Assembly: GCF_018967845.1 (NCBI RefSeq)
Contig: NZ_JAHLZZ010000001.1
Location: 248,001-312,000, forward strand
Source: Hymenobacter siberiensis
Lineage (GTDB): Bacteria > Bacteroidota > Bacteroidia > Cytophagales > Hymenobacteraceae
Direction of reading: 5' to 3'
Length of the DNA: 64,000 nucleotides
The notes under the pieces are model-generated. The model made no database searches and was not told where the DNA came from. It saw nothing but the letters and a program-made list of their open reading frames with translations. Positions 28,077 through 38,400 of this stretch are shown here, in pieces (within the stretch, counting starts at the first letter, position 1; each line of letters begins with the position of its first letter). A program made the translations under genes and the position numbers.

Positions 28077-29723
28077 CTACCGCTGGCCGTAGCGCTGGCC
28101 GAAAAAGTCGCCCTTGTTCCACTGGGGCCGGGCCGGGGCCTGCGCCACCTGGTAGCCCACCAGGAAGCAGAGCTGCACGTATTTGCGGCCGGCCTCGAAG
28201 TCGAAGCGGCCGTTGATGTCGTCTTGCGGCTTGTGGTAGGTCGCGGCGCGCCACTTCTGCACATCTTCGCTGAGGTTGTTGCGGCCATCGGCGGTTTTAT
28301 TGCCGTATTTGAGGTGCAGGGCCGGAATGCCGGCCGTCACGAAGCTGTACTGGTCGCTGCGGATGAAGCGATTCTGCTCGGGCTCGGGGTCGGGCTCCAG
28401 GTCGAGGACCATGTAGGCGCAGGCTTTTTTCACGCACTCGATAAGCGTGGAATGCGGGGCTCCCAGCGCCACCACGCTCAGCAACGGGGCAATGATGGTG
28501 GGCATATCCATGTTGATATCGGACACTATTTTGGCCTTGGGAACGGTAGGATTGGCCGCGAAAGCCGACGAGCCCAGCAGGCCCAGCTCCTCGCCGGTCA
28601 TGAACACGAAGAGCATGCTGCGCTTCGGCCGGTCTTTGAGGCGGGAATAGACTTTGGCGATTTCGAGCACGCAGGCCACGCCCGAGGCATTATCGTGCGC
28701 GCCGTTGTAAATCGAGTCACCCCGCACCGGGGCAGCCACGCCGAGGTGGTCGAGGTGGGCCGAATGCACCACGTACTCGTCGAGCAGCTTGGCATCGGAG
28801 CCCACGAATTTGCCCACCACATTGTAGCTCTCAATATCCTGATAAGTAGCCTGTGCGCTGGCGCTAATCGTTGTTTTCAGGCCCGCTGAGGCTGGTTTAC
28901 CGTTCCGCATGGCCGCGAAAGCCTGCGTGGTATCGAGGCCCGAGGCCTGCAGCAGGCGCTGGAGCGTGGCCGCGCTCACGGCCCCGTAGAACTGCTGCCG
29001 GCTGCCCGGCGCAAAGGTGCGCGACACAGCCACCTTGCCATCGGCCCCGAGCACGCTGTACGTGCCGTTTTTGAGGTCAGGCAGCGCGCCGGCGTGGGCA
29101 GAGGCCAGTATCAGCCCCACGGCCCCGTGGTTGATGGCCGCCTTCAGCAGCCCCGCCAAATCCTGGCTGGCCGAGGCTACGGTGGACGCAAATGTGCGGG
29201 GTGCCCCGCGCACAATCATCACCACCTTGCCCTTCACATCGAGGCCGGCGTAGTCGTCGTAGCCCAGCTCGGGCGCGTTGATGCCGAAGCCGGCGAAGGC
29301 CAGCGGGGCGTCCTTCACGCTGGTGGCGGGCAGCTCGGGGCTGGGGTACACCACGTAATCCGGCCCGGCCGTGAGCGGCATTGCAGCCCCCTGCGCATCG
29401 CGGGCCGTGAAAGCAGCGCCGGGCTGGAGGAAGGCGCGCCGCAGCCGCACTTTCTGGATGAAGGTGCCACCCTCGCCGGCCGGTTGCACGCCCAGCGTTT
29501 TCAGCTGCTGCGTCACGTAATCGACGGCCATCTGGTAGCCGGGGGTGCCGGCCTTGCGGCCCAGCAGGCGGTCGTCGGCCAGGTAGGCGATGTGGGCTTT
29601 GATGGCGGCGGGCTGCACTTGCTCTAAGGCGGCAGCTACGGGCTTGGGCACGATGAGCGGGGCTTGCGCCTTGGCGGAGGTGCTGAGGAGCAGGGCAGCG
29701 AGGAGACAGAGAGATGTTTGCAT
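28077..29723 (-). CDS. Exported M28 family aminopeptidase with PA domain
   Basis: A 548-residue secreted zinc peptidase with signal peptide MQTSLCLLAALLLSTSAKAQ. An inserted protease-associated (PA) domain spans about 140-260. The peptidase domain carries the metal ligands in HSAHLDHLG (about 317-325), NGAHDNASGV (about 342-351) and MTGEELGLLGS (about 378-388), the M28 pattern. The C-terminal QYSFVTAGIPALHLKYG segment completes the fold. It probably releases amino acids from peptides in the periplasm or outside. It is downstream of the DUF1028 gene, separated by a minimal palindrome. Confidence 0.92.
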   Translation of the reverse strand: MQTSLCLLAALLLSTSAKAQAPLIVPKPVAAALEQVQPAAIKAHIAYLADDRLLGRKAGTPGYQMAVDYVTQQLKTLGVQPAGEGGTFIQKVRLRRAFLQPGAAFTARDAQGAAMPLTAGPDYVVYPSPELPATSVKDAPLAFAGFGINAPELGYDDYAGLDVKGKVVMIVRGAPRTFASTVASASQDLAGLLKAAINHGAVGLILASAHAGALPDLKNGTYSVLGADGKVAVSRTFAPGSRQQFYGAVSAATLQRLLQASGLDTTQAFAAMRNGKPASAGLKTTISASAQATYQDIESYNVVGKFVGSDAKLLDEYVVHSAHLDHLGVAAPVRGDSIYNGAHDNASGVACVLEIAKVYSRLKDRPKRSMLFVFMTGEELGLLGSSAFAANPTVPKAKIVSDINMDMPTIIAPLLSVVALGAPHSTLIECVKKACAYMVLDLEPDPEPEQNRFIRSDQYSFVTAGIPALHLKYGNKTADGRNNLSEDVQKWRAATYHKPQDDINGRFDFEAGRKYVQLCFLVGYQVAQAPARPQWNKGDFFGQRYGQR

Positions 29724-29751
29724 AGATTTCGTGAGAATACAGCCAACACAA

Positions 29752-29789
29752 AGAACGTCATGTCGAGCGCAGCCGAGACATGACGTTCT
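29752..29789. repeat. Minimal palindromic repeat R4 (GTCAT-family)
   Basis: AGAACGTCATGTC and GACATGACGTTCT pair directly around GAGCGCAGCCGA. It keeps the left arm and only the outermost 13 bases of the right arm, as if the loop and inner right arm of a full element were deleted. Confidence 0.85.
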
Positions 29790-29792
29790 AGC

Positions 29793-30788
29793 CTACAGCG
29801 CCAGAATCTGCTTCAGCTCGGCGTCGGTCACCGTGAGCAGGCCTACTTTGGGCAGGCGCTGGGTGAGGGTACGCCAGTTGGGCTCCTGCTTGAAAATGGG
29901 GCGGAGCAAGGCCAGCGCGGCGGGCACCTGCTGCTTATTGGCCAGCGTAATGGCGTGCCAGTACTTCATTTCCAGGTTCTGGGGAAACATTTTTTCGGCG
30001 GCCTGATACTCCTGAATGGCTTTCGGCATGTCATTTTTTTCCACGGCCAGGTCGCCGGCGTTCATGTGGTCGTAGGCGCGGTCCAGACTGAGCAGGCGGT
30101 GCAGCTCGGGCAGCGGGGCAGCGCTGTCGTCCACGCGCAGGTCGATGAGGCGGTCGGCCCAGGGGCCTTCGGTGGCGGTGCCGCGCACCACCAGCAGCGC
30201 GGCCGACTGCCGGCCGCGCACGTCGCCGCCGGCGGCCTGGGCGGCATCGAGGGCGGCCAGCACACGCTCGGCCAGGGGCAGCTTGGCATTGGCTTCGTAG
30301 GCGGCGGCCATGGCGGGCCACACCTTATCCGAAAGCATCATGTTGGCCTGCACCGAGAACTGGTTGCCCTGCTGGTGGCCGGCCATATCAACGCATTTTT
30401 TGCCGGTGTGGGTGGCCACGCGGCCCTGGTTGTCGAGAATGGCCACCTGGCGCACGTCGCGGCCGTCGTCGTTGCTCAATAGCTCATCGAGCGCCTGCTG
30501 GGCCGTTTTGCCGCTTTTTAGGAGGGCCAGGCCGCGCAGGCCGAAGGACTTGTTGGTGAATGACTGCGTGGCCACCGCGCCCACGCCGGCCTCGGCCCAG
30601 CTCACCGAGGTGCCCACCGAAAACCAATGGCTTTGCACAGCCACCGCCATTTCGCCGGTGGCCGGGTCGCGAGCTACAATGCTGAAGGTGTGGGCAAACG
30701 GGTCGGTGCGGGAATAAATCTGGGCGGCGGCGGGCCGGCCGACCAGCAACAGAAGCAGCAATGAGGATAGCAGGTACTGAAAGCGCAT
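29793..30788 (-). CDS. DUF1028 domain-containing exported protein
   Basis: A 331-residue protein. The start at 30788 gives the signal peptide MRFQYLLSSLLLLLLVGRPA; the longer frame to 31043 has no coding-like features before it. Residues about 25-240 are DUF1028, beginning with the family's HTFSIVARDPATGEMAVAVQ and containing VSWAEAGVGAVATQS, an Ntn-hydrolase-like fold of uncertain activity. The C-terminal 90 or so residues contain TPR-like helices (YDHMNAGDLAVEKNDMPKAI). The family is often found near peptidases, as here, but its substrate is unknown. Confidence 0.88.
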   Translation of the reverse strand: MRFQYLLSSLLLLLLVGRPAAAQIYSRTDPFAHTFSIVARDPATGEMAVAVQSHWFSVGTSVSWAEAGVGAVATQSFTNKSFGLRGLALLKSGKTAQQALDELLSNDDGRDVRQVAILDNQGRVATHTGKKCVDMAGHQQGNQFSVQANMMLSDKVWPAMAAAYEANAKLPLAERVLAALDAAQAAGGDVRGRQSAALLVVRGTATEGPWADRLIDLRVDDSAAPLPELHRLLSLDRAYDHMNAGDLAVEKNDMPKAIQEYQAAEKMFPQNLEMKYWHAITLANKQQVPAALALLRPIFKQEPNWRTLTQRLPKVGLLTVTDAELKQILAL

Positions 30789-31088
30789 GAGCGGGGAAGA
30801 GAAAATGAATGAATTTACAAAAGGACAACTCAGGCGGCGAAAGGTGGCAGGAATTCGCGCACCAGGCTCCGACCCCAAACGATTTAAATAGCCCGACGGT
30901 GGGTTTTCGCATCCCGCACCGGCTGGGCCAAGCCACGGCGATGCGGGAAACAACAACGCGCGAAGCGTTGGAACCGCACTGATTTCCTTATTGTTACTGC
31001 CCCTTGGCCCGCCATTATTCATTATCTTGATAAAATTCCGCACCCTACCGTAGCGGGCCAGCTGCTGGCCCTCCGGCCGGGAGCAGCT

Positions 31089-31096
31089 TACCTTTA
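31089..31096 (+). promoter_or_regulatory. Weak -7 box of the DUF3850 gene
   Basis: TACCTTTA matches TAnnTTTG except the last base, 17 bases before the ATG at 31114. Confidence 0.35.
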
Positions 31097-31113
31097 TTTA
31101 GCATCGCAATTAT

Positions 31114-31470
31114 ATGACTACGTACCCAAACCTGATTTCCGAGGCTTTCGCCCCCCAGTTTCACGCCTCCGACCCAACCCACGTGCACACCCACGAGCTG
31201 CCGCTGTGGCCCGACTGCTTCGCGGCGGTGCGAGCGGGCTACAAGCCCTTCGATGTGCGCCGCAACCACGAGGATTTTCAGGTGGGCGATGTGCTGCTGC
31301 TGCGCGAGTTCGACCCCGAAGCCAACAACCATACCGGCCGCACCATTACCCGCTGGGTGAGCTACGTGCTGCAAGGCGGCAACTTCGGCGTAGAGGCCGA
31401 CTGGTGCGTGCTGGGTTTCAGCAACCAGCCGCCCATTCCGGCGGGCATGACGGATATTCGGCTCTGGTAG
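31114..31470 (+). CDS. DUF3850 (ASCH/PUA-like) protein
   Basis: A 118-residue cytoplasmic protein with the DUF3850 pattern: HELPLWPDCFAAVRAGYKPF, then DVRRNHEDFQVGDVLLLREF with Arg-Asn-x-x-DF and EFDPE, and YVLQGGNFGV. The domain is an ASCH-like PUA fold expected to bind RNA or modified nucleotides and is often carried by phages and mobile DNA. Here it stands alone between the DUF1028 and hydrolase genes. No further role can be inferred. Confidence 0.85.
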   Translation: MTTYPNLISEAFAPQFHASDPTHVHTHELPLWPDCFAAVRAGYKPFDVRRNHEDFQVGDVLLLREFDPEANNHTGRTITRWVSYVLQGGNFGVEADWCVLGFSNQPPIPAGMTDIRLW

Positions 31471-31491
31471 CCGCGTCTTAGCTGCTGTAAA

Positions 31492-31527
31492 AACGGTCAT
31501 GCTGAGCGCAGCCGAAGCATGACCGTT
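31492..31527. repeat. Minimal palindromic repeat R5 (GTCAT-family)
   Basis: AACGGTCATGCT and its complement AGCATGACCGTT surround GAGCGCAGCCGA. It is the same collapsed form as R4, with a compensated extra G/C pair (CGGTCATG) in both arms. It lies between convergent genes. Confidence 0.85.
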
Positions 31528-31536
31528 CTCTTGCCT

Positions 31537-32667
31537 CTAGCGCCGGGGCTGCGCCAGAAACTGCTTGATGTTGTCGTTCAGAAACTTGGCATCGGCGGGG
31601 TTGGGAGCGGCCCCGGCGGTGTGGCCCCACAACGACGGAATGGGCTTGAGCACCACGCCCGGGATGAAGGCGGCTTCGTAGCGGGCATCGGTGAGCGGGA
31701 AGTACAGGTCCGTGGCCGAAGGCATGTAGAGAATGGGCGCTTTAATGCTGCGGAGGGCCTTTTCGACGTTGCCTCCGAAGCCGGTAGTGGCGCCCACGTT
31801 ATTCGATTCCCAGGTTCTCATCTGCAAAATCAGGTCGTTGGCATCGGCTCCGGGGATGAAGTGCGTGCGGTACTCGTGCAGCACCTGCTCGAAGGTGGTG
31901 CCGGGCTTATTATCGGCTTTCCAGAGCTCCAGCCGCCACCACTCCTGCGAGTAGAGCCAGGCCGTCCAGACGACGGAAAAGGCTTCAATGCCCTTGGTGG
32001 GCGGCGCGGTGTAGTCGCCGTTCTGGAAGGCGGCATCGGCGGTGAGGGCCGCAATCTGGCCTTCGAGGCGCACGATGCCGTGGGGGTAGGTTTTGGCCGT
32101 GCCCGAGGTGGCCACGAGGCGGTCGGCAAAGGTGGGGTAGCTCACGGCCCATTGAAAGGCCTGCTGCGCCCCCATCGAAAAGCCGATAATGGCCCGCAGG
32201 TGGTTTATTTTCAAATCATTGACCAGCAGCTGATGCACAGCGGCCACGTTGTCGCGGATGGTCATGACGGGGAAGCGCGGGCCGTGGAAGGGCTCCGGCG
32301 TGTTGCTGGGCGACGAGGAATGGCCGTTGCCAAACAGCTCGCTGGTGACCAGGAATACTTTGGTGGTATCGAGGGCCTTGCCCGGCCCCATGAGCCACTC
32401 GTAGCCGTGGCGGTCGGCCATGTAGTGCGAGGGCAGCAGGATGGCGTTGTCGTGGGCGGCGTTGAGGTGGCCGTAGGTGCCGTACACCACACGGGCCAGG
32501 GGCAGGGTGGTCCCGCTTTCAGTCCGGAAATTGGGAATGGTGAAGACGTGGGGCGGCGTGCGGTCGGGGCGCGGCGGGGTGGCGGGCGCGTCCTGGGCGC
32601 GGAGCGCGGCGGGGGCCGCCCCCAGCAGGGCGACAAGCAATAGCAAAGACCGGAACGAATGGCGCAT
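31537..32667 (-). CDS. Exported alpha/beta hydrolase, homoserine O-acetyltransferase-like
   Basis: A 376-residue protein. The start at 32667 gives the signal peptide MRHSFRSLLLLVALLGAAPA; the frame to 33426 beyond it overlaps the ABC ATPase gene antisense. The MetX-like fold is shown by NAILLPSHYMADRHGYEW, the nucleophile elbow GFSMGA (Ser about 172), the acid SATDLYFPL (about 327) and the His in LWGHTAG (about 354). A signal peptide makes a role in methionine synthesis unlikely; it is probably a secreted esterase or acyltransferase of that superfamily. It diverges from the ABC importer. Confidence 0.85.
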   Translation of the reverse strand: MRHSFRSLLLLVALLGAAPAALRAQDAPATPPRPDRTPPHVFTIPNFRTESGTTLPLARVVYGTYGHLNAAHDNAILLPSHYMADRHGYEWLMGPGKALDTTKVFLVTSELFGNGHSSSPSNTPEPFHGPRFPVMTIRDNVAAVHQLLVNDLKINHLRAIIGFSMGAQQAFQWAVSYPTFADRLVATSGTAKTYPHGIVRLEGQIAALTADAAFQNGDYTAPPTKGIEAFSVVWTAWLYSQEWWRLELWKADNKPGTTFEQVLHEYRTHFIPGADANDLILQMRTWESNNVGATTGFGGNVEKALRSIKAPILYMPSATDLYFPLTDARYEAAFIPGVVLKPIPSLWGHTAGAAPNPADAKFLNDNIKQFLAQPRR

Positions 32668-32757
32668 AGAGCAGCAGAAAAGCGGCGAACAGTCGCCGGT
32701 AGCTGTAACCCGATGGAGCGCCGCGGGTTTACCTTGCTCCTTCGCCGTTGTTGCTTT

Positions 32758-33714
32758 ATGCCCCAAACCCCGCCGCCCGTCATCCAAGTATCGCATTTGC
32801 GCAAGGCGTTTGGGGCGCACGCGGTGGTGCAGGACGTGTCGTTTGCGGTAGCAGCCGGCGAAACGCTGGTGCTGCTGGGCCCCAGCGGCTGCGGCAAAAC
32901 CACGCTGCTCAAAATGCTCAACCGCCTGATTGAGCCCGATGGCGGCCGCATCGAAATCAACGGCCAGGATGTGCTCAGCCAGCGGCCCGAAGTGCTGCGG
33001 CGCGGCATTGGCTACGTTATTCAGCAGGTGGGGCTGCTGCCGCACTACACCGTGGCCGAGAACGTGGCCGTGGTGCCCCGCCTGCTGGGCCACGCCCCGG
33101 CGGCCATCGCGGCGCGCACCGAGGCGCTGCTCACGCGGCTGCATTTGCCGGCCGCGCGCTACGCCGGGCAGTATCCGCACCAGCTCTCGGGCGGGCAACA
33201 GCAGCGCGTGGGGCTGGCCCGCGCCCTGGCCGCCGACCCGCCCATCATCCTGCTCGATGAGCCCTTTGGGGCCCTCGACCCCGTAACCCGGGCCAGCATC
33301 CGGCACGAGTTTCGGGAGCTGGAGGAACTGCGCAGCAAAACGATGGTGCTCGTGACCCACGACGTGACCGAAGCCTTCGAGCTCGCCGACCGCATTATGC
33401 TGCTCGATGCCGGCCAGATTCAGCAACTGGGCACGCCGCGCGAGCTGCTGTTTCGACCCGCCAACGACTTTGTACGCCGGTTTTTTGCGGCCGAACGGCT
33501 GACTTTGCAGCTACGCACGCTCACGTTGGGCGATGTTTTTGAGGGCAATGAAGCCGAAGGACCAAAAGACGCTTTCCGCGCTGGAACCACCGTACACGAG
33601 GCACTGGAAGCCCTGACCGGCTCAGCAGCAGCGGCAGCGCCCTTCACGGTGGCCCAACTGATGGCGGGTTTTGGCGAAGCTTTACAACGGGAGGAGGACG
33701 CATGGAAACGCTAA
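32758..33714 (+). CDS. Osmoprotectant/glycine-betaine-type ABC transporter ATPase
   Basis: A 318-residue ATPase. The start at 32758 (MPQTPPPVIQVSHLRKAFGA) places the ABC domain at the N-terminus; longer frames overlap the divergent hydrolase. Walker A GPSGCGKT is at 41-48, signature LSGGQ at 143-147, and Walker B IILLDEPFGALDP near 163-175. The sequence resembles OpuCA/ProV; the usual C-terminal CBS pair is replaced by about 90 residues of unclear fold. It is followed after 49 bases by the permease/binding-protein gene, and together they form a complete importer. Confidence 0.9.
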   Translation: MPQTPPPVIQVSHLRKAFGAHAVVQDVSFAVAAGETLVLLGPSGCGKTTLLKMLNRLIEPDGGRIEINGQDVLSQRPEVLRRGIGYVIQQVGLLPHYTVAENVAVVPRLLGHAPAAIAARTEALLTRLHLPAARYAGQYPHQLSGGQQQRVGLARALAADPPIILLDEPFGALDPVTRASIRHEFRELEELRSKTMVLVTHDVTEAFELADRIMLLDAGQIQQLGTPRELLFRPANDFVRRFFAAERLTLQLRTLTLGDVFEGNEAEGPKDAFRAGTTVHEALEALTGSAAAAAPFTVAQLMAGFGEALQREEDAWKR

Positions 33715-33763
33715 GCCCCCTGCGCCCACTCCCCGCTTCCCACTCCCCGCTCCCCCTTTGCCC

Positions 33764-35335
33764 ATGGAAACGCTAACGGCCCTCTTCACTTTCTGGCACG
33801 AGCAGGCCGGCAAGCTCGGCGAACAAACGGTGCAGCACATCGGCCTCACGGCGGGCTCGCTGCTGCTGGGGGTACTGGTGGGCGTGCCGCTGGGGCTGTT
33901 TTTGTCGCGCCGGCCGCGCTGGGCCCCGGCGGTACTGGGCGTGGCTGGCGTGCTCCAAACGGTGCCCAGCATCGCCCTGCTCGGTTTCCTGATTCCGGTG
34001 CTGGGCATTGGGCCGAAACCGGCCATTTTTGCGCTGTTCCTGTATTCGCTGCTGCCCATTATCCGCAACACACTGGCGGGCATTCGGGGGGTGCCGCCGG
34101 CCGTGGTGGAAGCCGCCCGGGGCCTCGGCCTGACCGATGGGCAGGTGCTGCGCCGGGTAGAATTGCCGTTGGCGCTGCCGGTGCTCATGGCCGGCATTCG
34201 CACGGCCACCGTCATCAACGTGGGTGTGGCCACGCTGGCGGCCTACGTGGCGGCCGGCGGGCTGGGCGAGTTCATTTTCGGCGGCATCGCCCTCAACAAC
34301 CCGGTGATGATACTGGCCGGTGCCCTGCCCGCCGCCGGCCTGGCCCTGGCGTTTGATGCGCTGCTGGGCGGCGTGCAAAAGCTGAGCACGCGCCGCCTGG
34401 GGCAGGTGGGCGCGGCGCTGCTGGTGGCACTGCCACTGCTGGGCGGGCTATACCTGTTGCCCCGCGCCACGGGCAAGCTGCTGGCCGGCTTCAGCCCCGA
34501 GTTTGTGGGGCGGGCCGATGGGCTGCCGGGCCTCACCAAAAGCTACGGCCTCACACACCTGCCCAGCGTGGTGCTGGCCCCCGCGCTGGTGTATGAGGCC
34601 GCCCGCAATGCCAACGTGGACGTGATTGACGGCTACAGCACCGACGGCCGCATCCGGGCCTACGGCCTGCGCGTGCTGCGCGACGACCGCCGCGTATTCC
34701 CGCCCTACTACGCCGTGCCCGTGGTGCGCCCCGCCCTGCTGCGCGAGCATCCCGAGCTGGGAGCAATTCTGGCGATGCTGGACAACCAGATTTCGGACTC
34801 GGTAATGACCGATTTGAACTACCGGGCCGACTACCTGCATCAGGCCCCAAAAGCCATTGCCGAAGCCTTTCTACGGCGGCGCGGGCTGTGGCGGGATGCC
34901 CGCCCGGCCGTGTCGGGTGCGGCGGTGGTGAAGCTGGGCTCGAAGATTTTCGCCGAGCAGTACATTCTGGCCGAGCTATACGCGGCCCTCATCCGGGGCA
35001 ATACCGACCTGGCGGTGGAAACCAAAACCGGCCTCGGCGGCACCACCATCTGCTTCGAGGCGCTGCGCAGCGGGGCCATCGATATGTACCCCGAGTACAC
35101 CGGCACCGGCCTGCTGGTGCTGCTGCAGCCCCGGCCCGCCGTGGTCGACTCGCTGGGCGGGCGGCCGGCAGCGGTGCTGAACTACGTACGCGCAGAGTTC
35201 CGCCGCCACTTTGGCCTGGAGTGGCTGGCTCCGCTGGGTTTCAACAACACCTACGCTTTGCTCATGCGTGGGCAGCAGGCGCAGAAGCTTGGCATCATGA
35301 GTGTGTCGGATTTGAGCGGGTATCTGCGGCAGTAG
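33764..35335 (+). CDS. Fused permease and substrate-binding subunit of an osmoprotectant ABC importer
   Basis: A 523-residue protein. The start at 33764 (METLTALFTFWHEQAGKLGE) follows the ATPase after a short gap; a longer frame from 33671 overlaps it. Residues about 20-235 form six transmembrane helices of the BPD_transp_1 fold, with the coupling-loop motif VVEAARGLGLTDGQVLRRVE. Residues about 250-523 are an OpuAC/ProX-type binding domain (GSKIFAEQYILAELYAALI and YPEYTGTGL are characteristic). Such OpuBC-like fusions import glycine betaine, choline or related quaternary amines. The exact ligand cannot be read. A terminator follows. Confidence 0.92.
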   Translation: METLTALFTFWHEQAGKLGEQTVQHIGLTAGSLLLGVLVGVPLGLFLSRRPRWAPAVLGVAGVLQTVPSIALLGFLIPVLGIGPKPAIFALFLYSLLPIIRNTLAGIRGVPPAVVEAARGLGLTDGQVLRRVELPLALPVLMAGIRTATVINVGVATLAAYVAAGGLGEFIFGGIALNNPVMILAGALPAAGLALAFDALLGGVQKLSTRRLGQVGAALLVALPLLGGLYLLPRATGKLLAGFSPEFVGRADGLPGLTKSYGLTHLPSVVLAPALVYEAARNANVDVIDGYSTDGRIRAYGLRVLRDDRRVFPPYYAVPVVRPALLREHPELGAILAMLDNQISDSVMTDLNYRADYLHQAPKAIAEAFLRRRGLWRDARPAVSGAAVVKLGSKIFAEQYILAELYAALIRGNTDLAVETKTGLGGTTICFEALRSGAIDMYPEYTGTGLLVLLQPRPAVVDSLGGRPAAVLNYVRAEFRRHFGLEWLAPLGFNNTYALLMRGQQAQKLGIMSVSDLSGYLRQ

Positions 35336-35363
35336 CACGGCGGCGCGCCGCAGCCATTCAACC

Positions 35364-35400
35364 AAAAATCCCCTGCCAGATACTCTGGCAGGGGATTTTT
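35364..35400. terminator. Bidirectional hairpin terminator
   Basis: The arms AAAAATCCCCTGCCAGA and TCTGGCAGGGGATTTTT lie between the importer genes and the converging T9SS protein gene. Confidence 0.9.
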
Positions 35401-35421
35401 CAGATGCCTGACGGCGTGGTA

Positions 35422-38400
35422 TTACCGCTCGATGTTCAGTCGCAGCGACTCGGTTTTACCATTAGTAACGAGGCGGCACACGTACAAGCCGGTGGACAGG
35501 TTGGCACTGTTGAGCGTAGCCGAGTAGAGCTGGCCAGCCGTTACGGTACCATCGTAGAGAGTAGCAATGCGCTGGCCAAGCAGGTTGTATACCACTACTT
35601 GTGCTGCGCCATTCTCTGCCGTCCGGAACGACACCGTAGCCTTATCAGCCGCTGGGTTCGGGAACACCGACAGCTCGTTGGTGGAATTGGCCACCGGAGC
35701 GTTGGCCGCTACACCGCGGACAGCCGTGGTGCAGTTACCCAGCTGGTCGCCGGGGTGGCCGGTGAGGTGAGCCGGCACGGCGTTGGGCGAGATGCAGATT
35801 TCGTGGCCGTTGTGGCACACAATTACCTTGTCCTTATCGCAGTAGGCATTGATGACGTGGAGCGTCACCGTAGCCGTGGCCGTGCAGCCGTACTGGTTGG
35901 TCGCCGTCACGGTGAAGGTGAACGTGCCGAGTGTGGTAGCCGTGAACACGGGATTGGATACGGTATTGCTACTGAGTCCTTTGCTTCCAATCCAGACGTA
36001 GCTCACGCCGCCCGAGGCAGTTAGCGTGGCGCTCTGAGCACCGTAGCCGATGTATAGGTTGGTAGCGACGCCACCGGTGTACACTGTGCTGCTGGGCGTT
36101 ACCGCAATGGCCGGAGCCGGAATAGTACCCACTACGCTCACCGTGGCCGGGGCGCTGGCCACGTTGCCGTGGATGTCGGTCACGGTCAGGATTACGGGGT
36201 TGTTGCCCAGGTTGGCACAGCTGAAGCTGGTACGGTTGAGACTCAGGCTACGGATACCGCAGGCATCAGTGCTGCCATTATCGACCTGCTCGGCCGTCAC
36301 CGAAGCCACGCCGTTTACCAGCGTAACGGTTACGGTGCGAGTCGCTACGGTCGGGGCCGTCACGTCGTTCACCGTCATGGTGAAACTGCCGGTGCTGGTG
36401 TTGCCGCTGGCGTCGGTGGCCGTCACGCTTACCGTGCTGGTGCCTACCGGGAAGGTGCTGCCCGAAGCCGGGCTGGCAACCACCGTGGCACCGGCGCAGT
36501 TATCGGTAGCAGTGGGATTGAAGCTCACCGTGGCCCCGCACTGCGTAGCCGGGGCGCTCACCACCATGTTGGCGGGCACCATCAGGTTCGGGCGCTCGGT
36601 GTCGTTCACGGTTACCGTCTGGGTGGCAGTGGCTTTGTTGCCAGCGGCGTCGGTAGCAATCCAGATGACGGTAGTACTGCCCTTGGCGAAGGTGGCCGGG
36701 GCATTGTTGGCTACAGTTACGCCGGAGCAGTTGTCCGTTGCAATAGCATTGCCCAGAGCCACGCCCGTGGCGCTACACTGGCCGGGGTTAGCACTTACTA
36801 CTACCGCGGCGGGCGCGCTGATGATGGGGTTCTCCACATCCAGTACGGTCACTACCTGCGTGGCGGTGGCAGTGAGGCCGACCGCATCCGTAGCAGTCCA
36901 GGTTACGGTAGTCAGGCCTTTGAGGAAAACTGCGGGGGCATTGCTCGTTACCATTACGCCGGTGCAGTTGTCGCCGGCAACAGGATTGCCCAGGGCCACA
37001 TGGCTAGCCGAGCACTGGCCCAGGTCGGCCGAAACCGACACCATAGCCGGGGCCGAAATCGTGGGAGCTTCGGTGTCGTTCACGGTCACCAACTGGGTAG
37101 CGGTGGCCGTGTTGCCGCTGGCATCGGTCGCCGTCCAGGTTACCGTAGTCGTGCCCTTGGCGAAGGTGGCCGGAGCGTTGCTAGCCACCATAGCCGAGCA
37201 GTTGTCGGCCGCCGTAGCCGTGCCCAGGGCCACGCCGGTGGCGCTACACTGGCCGGCATCGGCACTCACAGTCAAGGCAGCGGGGGCCGTGATGGTAGGC
37301 AGGATATTATCCAGCACCGTTACGGTAGCAGTAGCGGTGCTAACGTTGCCGCTGGCATCGGTCACGGTCAGGGTTACCGGGTTGGCACCCAGGTTGGCGC
37401 AAGTGAAGCTGCCGGACGATACGCTCACGTTAGCCACGCCGCAGTTATCGGCGCTGCCATTGTTGACCTGGGCGGCGGTTACGCTAGCCTGGCCATTAGC
37501 ATCGAGCTGCACGGTTACGTTCTGGGCCACGGCCGTTGGGGCAATGGCATCCAGCACGGTCACGTTGGCGGTAGCAGTGCTTACGTGGCCGTAGGCGTCG
37601 GTCACAGTCAATAGCACCGGGTTGTTGGCCGAGCCTACGTTGGCGCAGGTATAGGCCAGCTGGGGGACGGGGCTGCCCAAAGTGTAGGTAGCCTGCACGG
37701 CGAGGCGCTTGAAGGTGCCGTAGCAGGGGTCACCGAATACCGAGTTGTCAGCCAAGATAGAAGCCGTATTCTGGTTCAGCACATACGACTCTACTATCGA
37801 CTGGCTGTTGGTGGCGTTGCAGTTACCATATTGAAACGTCCCATTCACGAAGTTGGGCGTACCGTAACTGGCAAAGTTTACGGCGGTGAATACCGCCCCG
37901 GCCGGAGCCGAAAGGGTGAGTACACTGTGCTCCTGCGCCTGGCTAAATGCGGATACCAATCCCTGCTTTTGAAGGCTCAACGTAATAGCTCCGCAGTTGT
38001 CGCTGCTGCCGTTGTTGACCTGGGCGGCCGTGATGCTGGCCTGCCCGTTGGCATCCAGGTATACGGTCACGTTCTGGGCCACAGCCGTAGGGGCCATCGT
38101 GTCGTCCACCAGCACGGTCTGAGTATCGGTGCTAACGTTACCGTTGGCATCGGTCACGGTCAGCGTCACCGGATTAGCGCCGTAGTTGGCGCAGCTAAAG
38201 GCCGACTGCGAGAGCGTCATCAAAGCAATGCCGCACGAAGCCGTCGAGCCGCCATCAAACTGGGCAGTCGTGAGCGTAGCCGTGCCATTGGCATCGAGTA
38301 CCAGCGTGAGCGGGGTGGCGTGGGCCTGCACCGTGCAGGGAATGACGGTGATGCTGAACGACTGCGTGATGAGGCCGTAGCTGGCCCCGTGGTGGTAGAG

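Noticed and set aside
31537..33426. 629-codon minus-strand frame extending the hydrolase
   Set aside because: The part beyond 32667 is antisense to the ABC ATPase, and a clear signal peptide begins at 32667.
36050..37594. 514-codon plus-strand open frame
   Set aside because: It is antisense to the HYR repeats and its apparent repeats mirror theirs.
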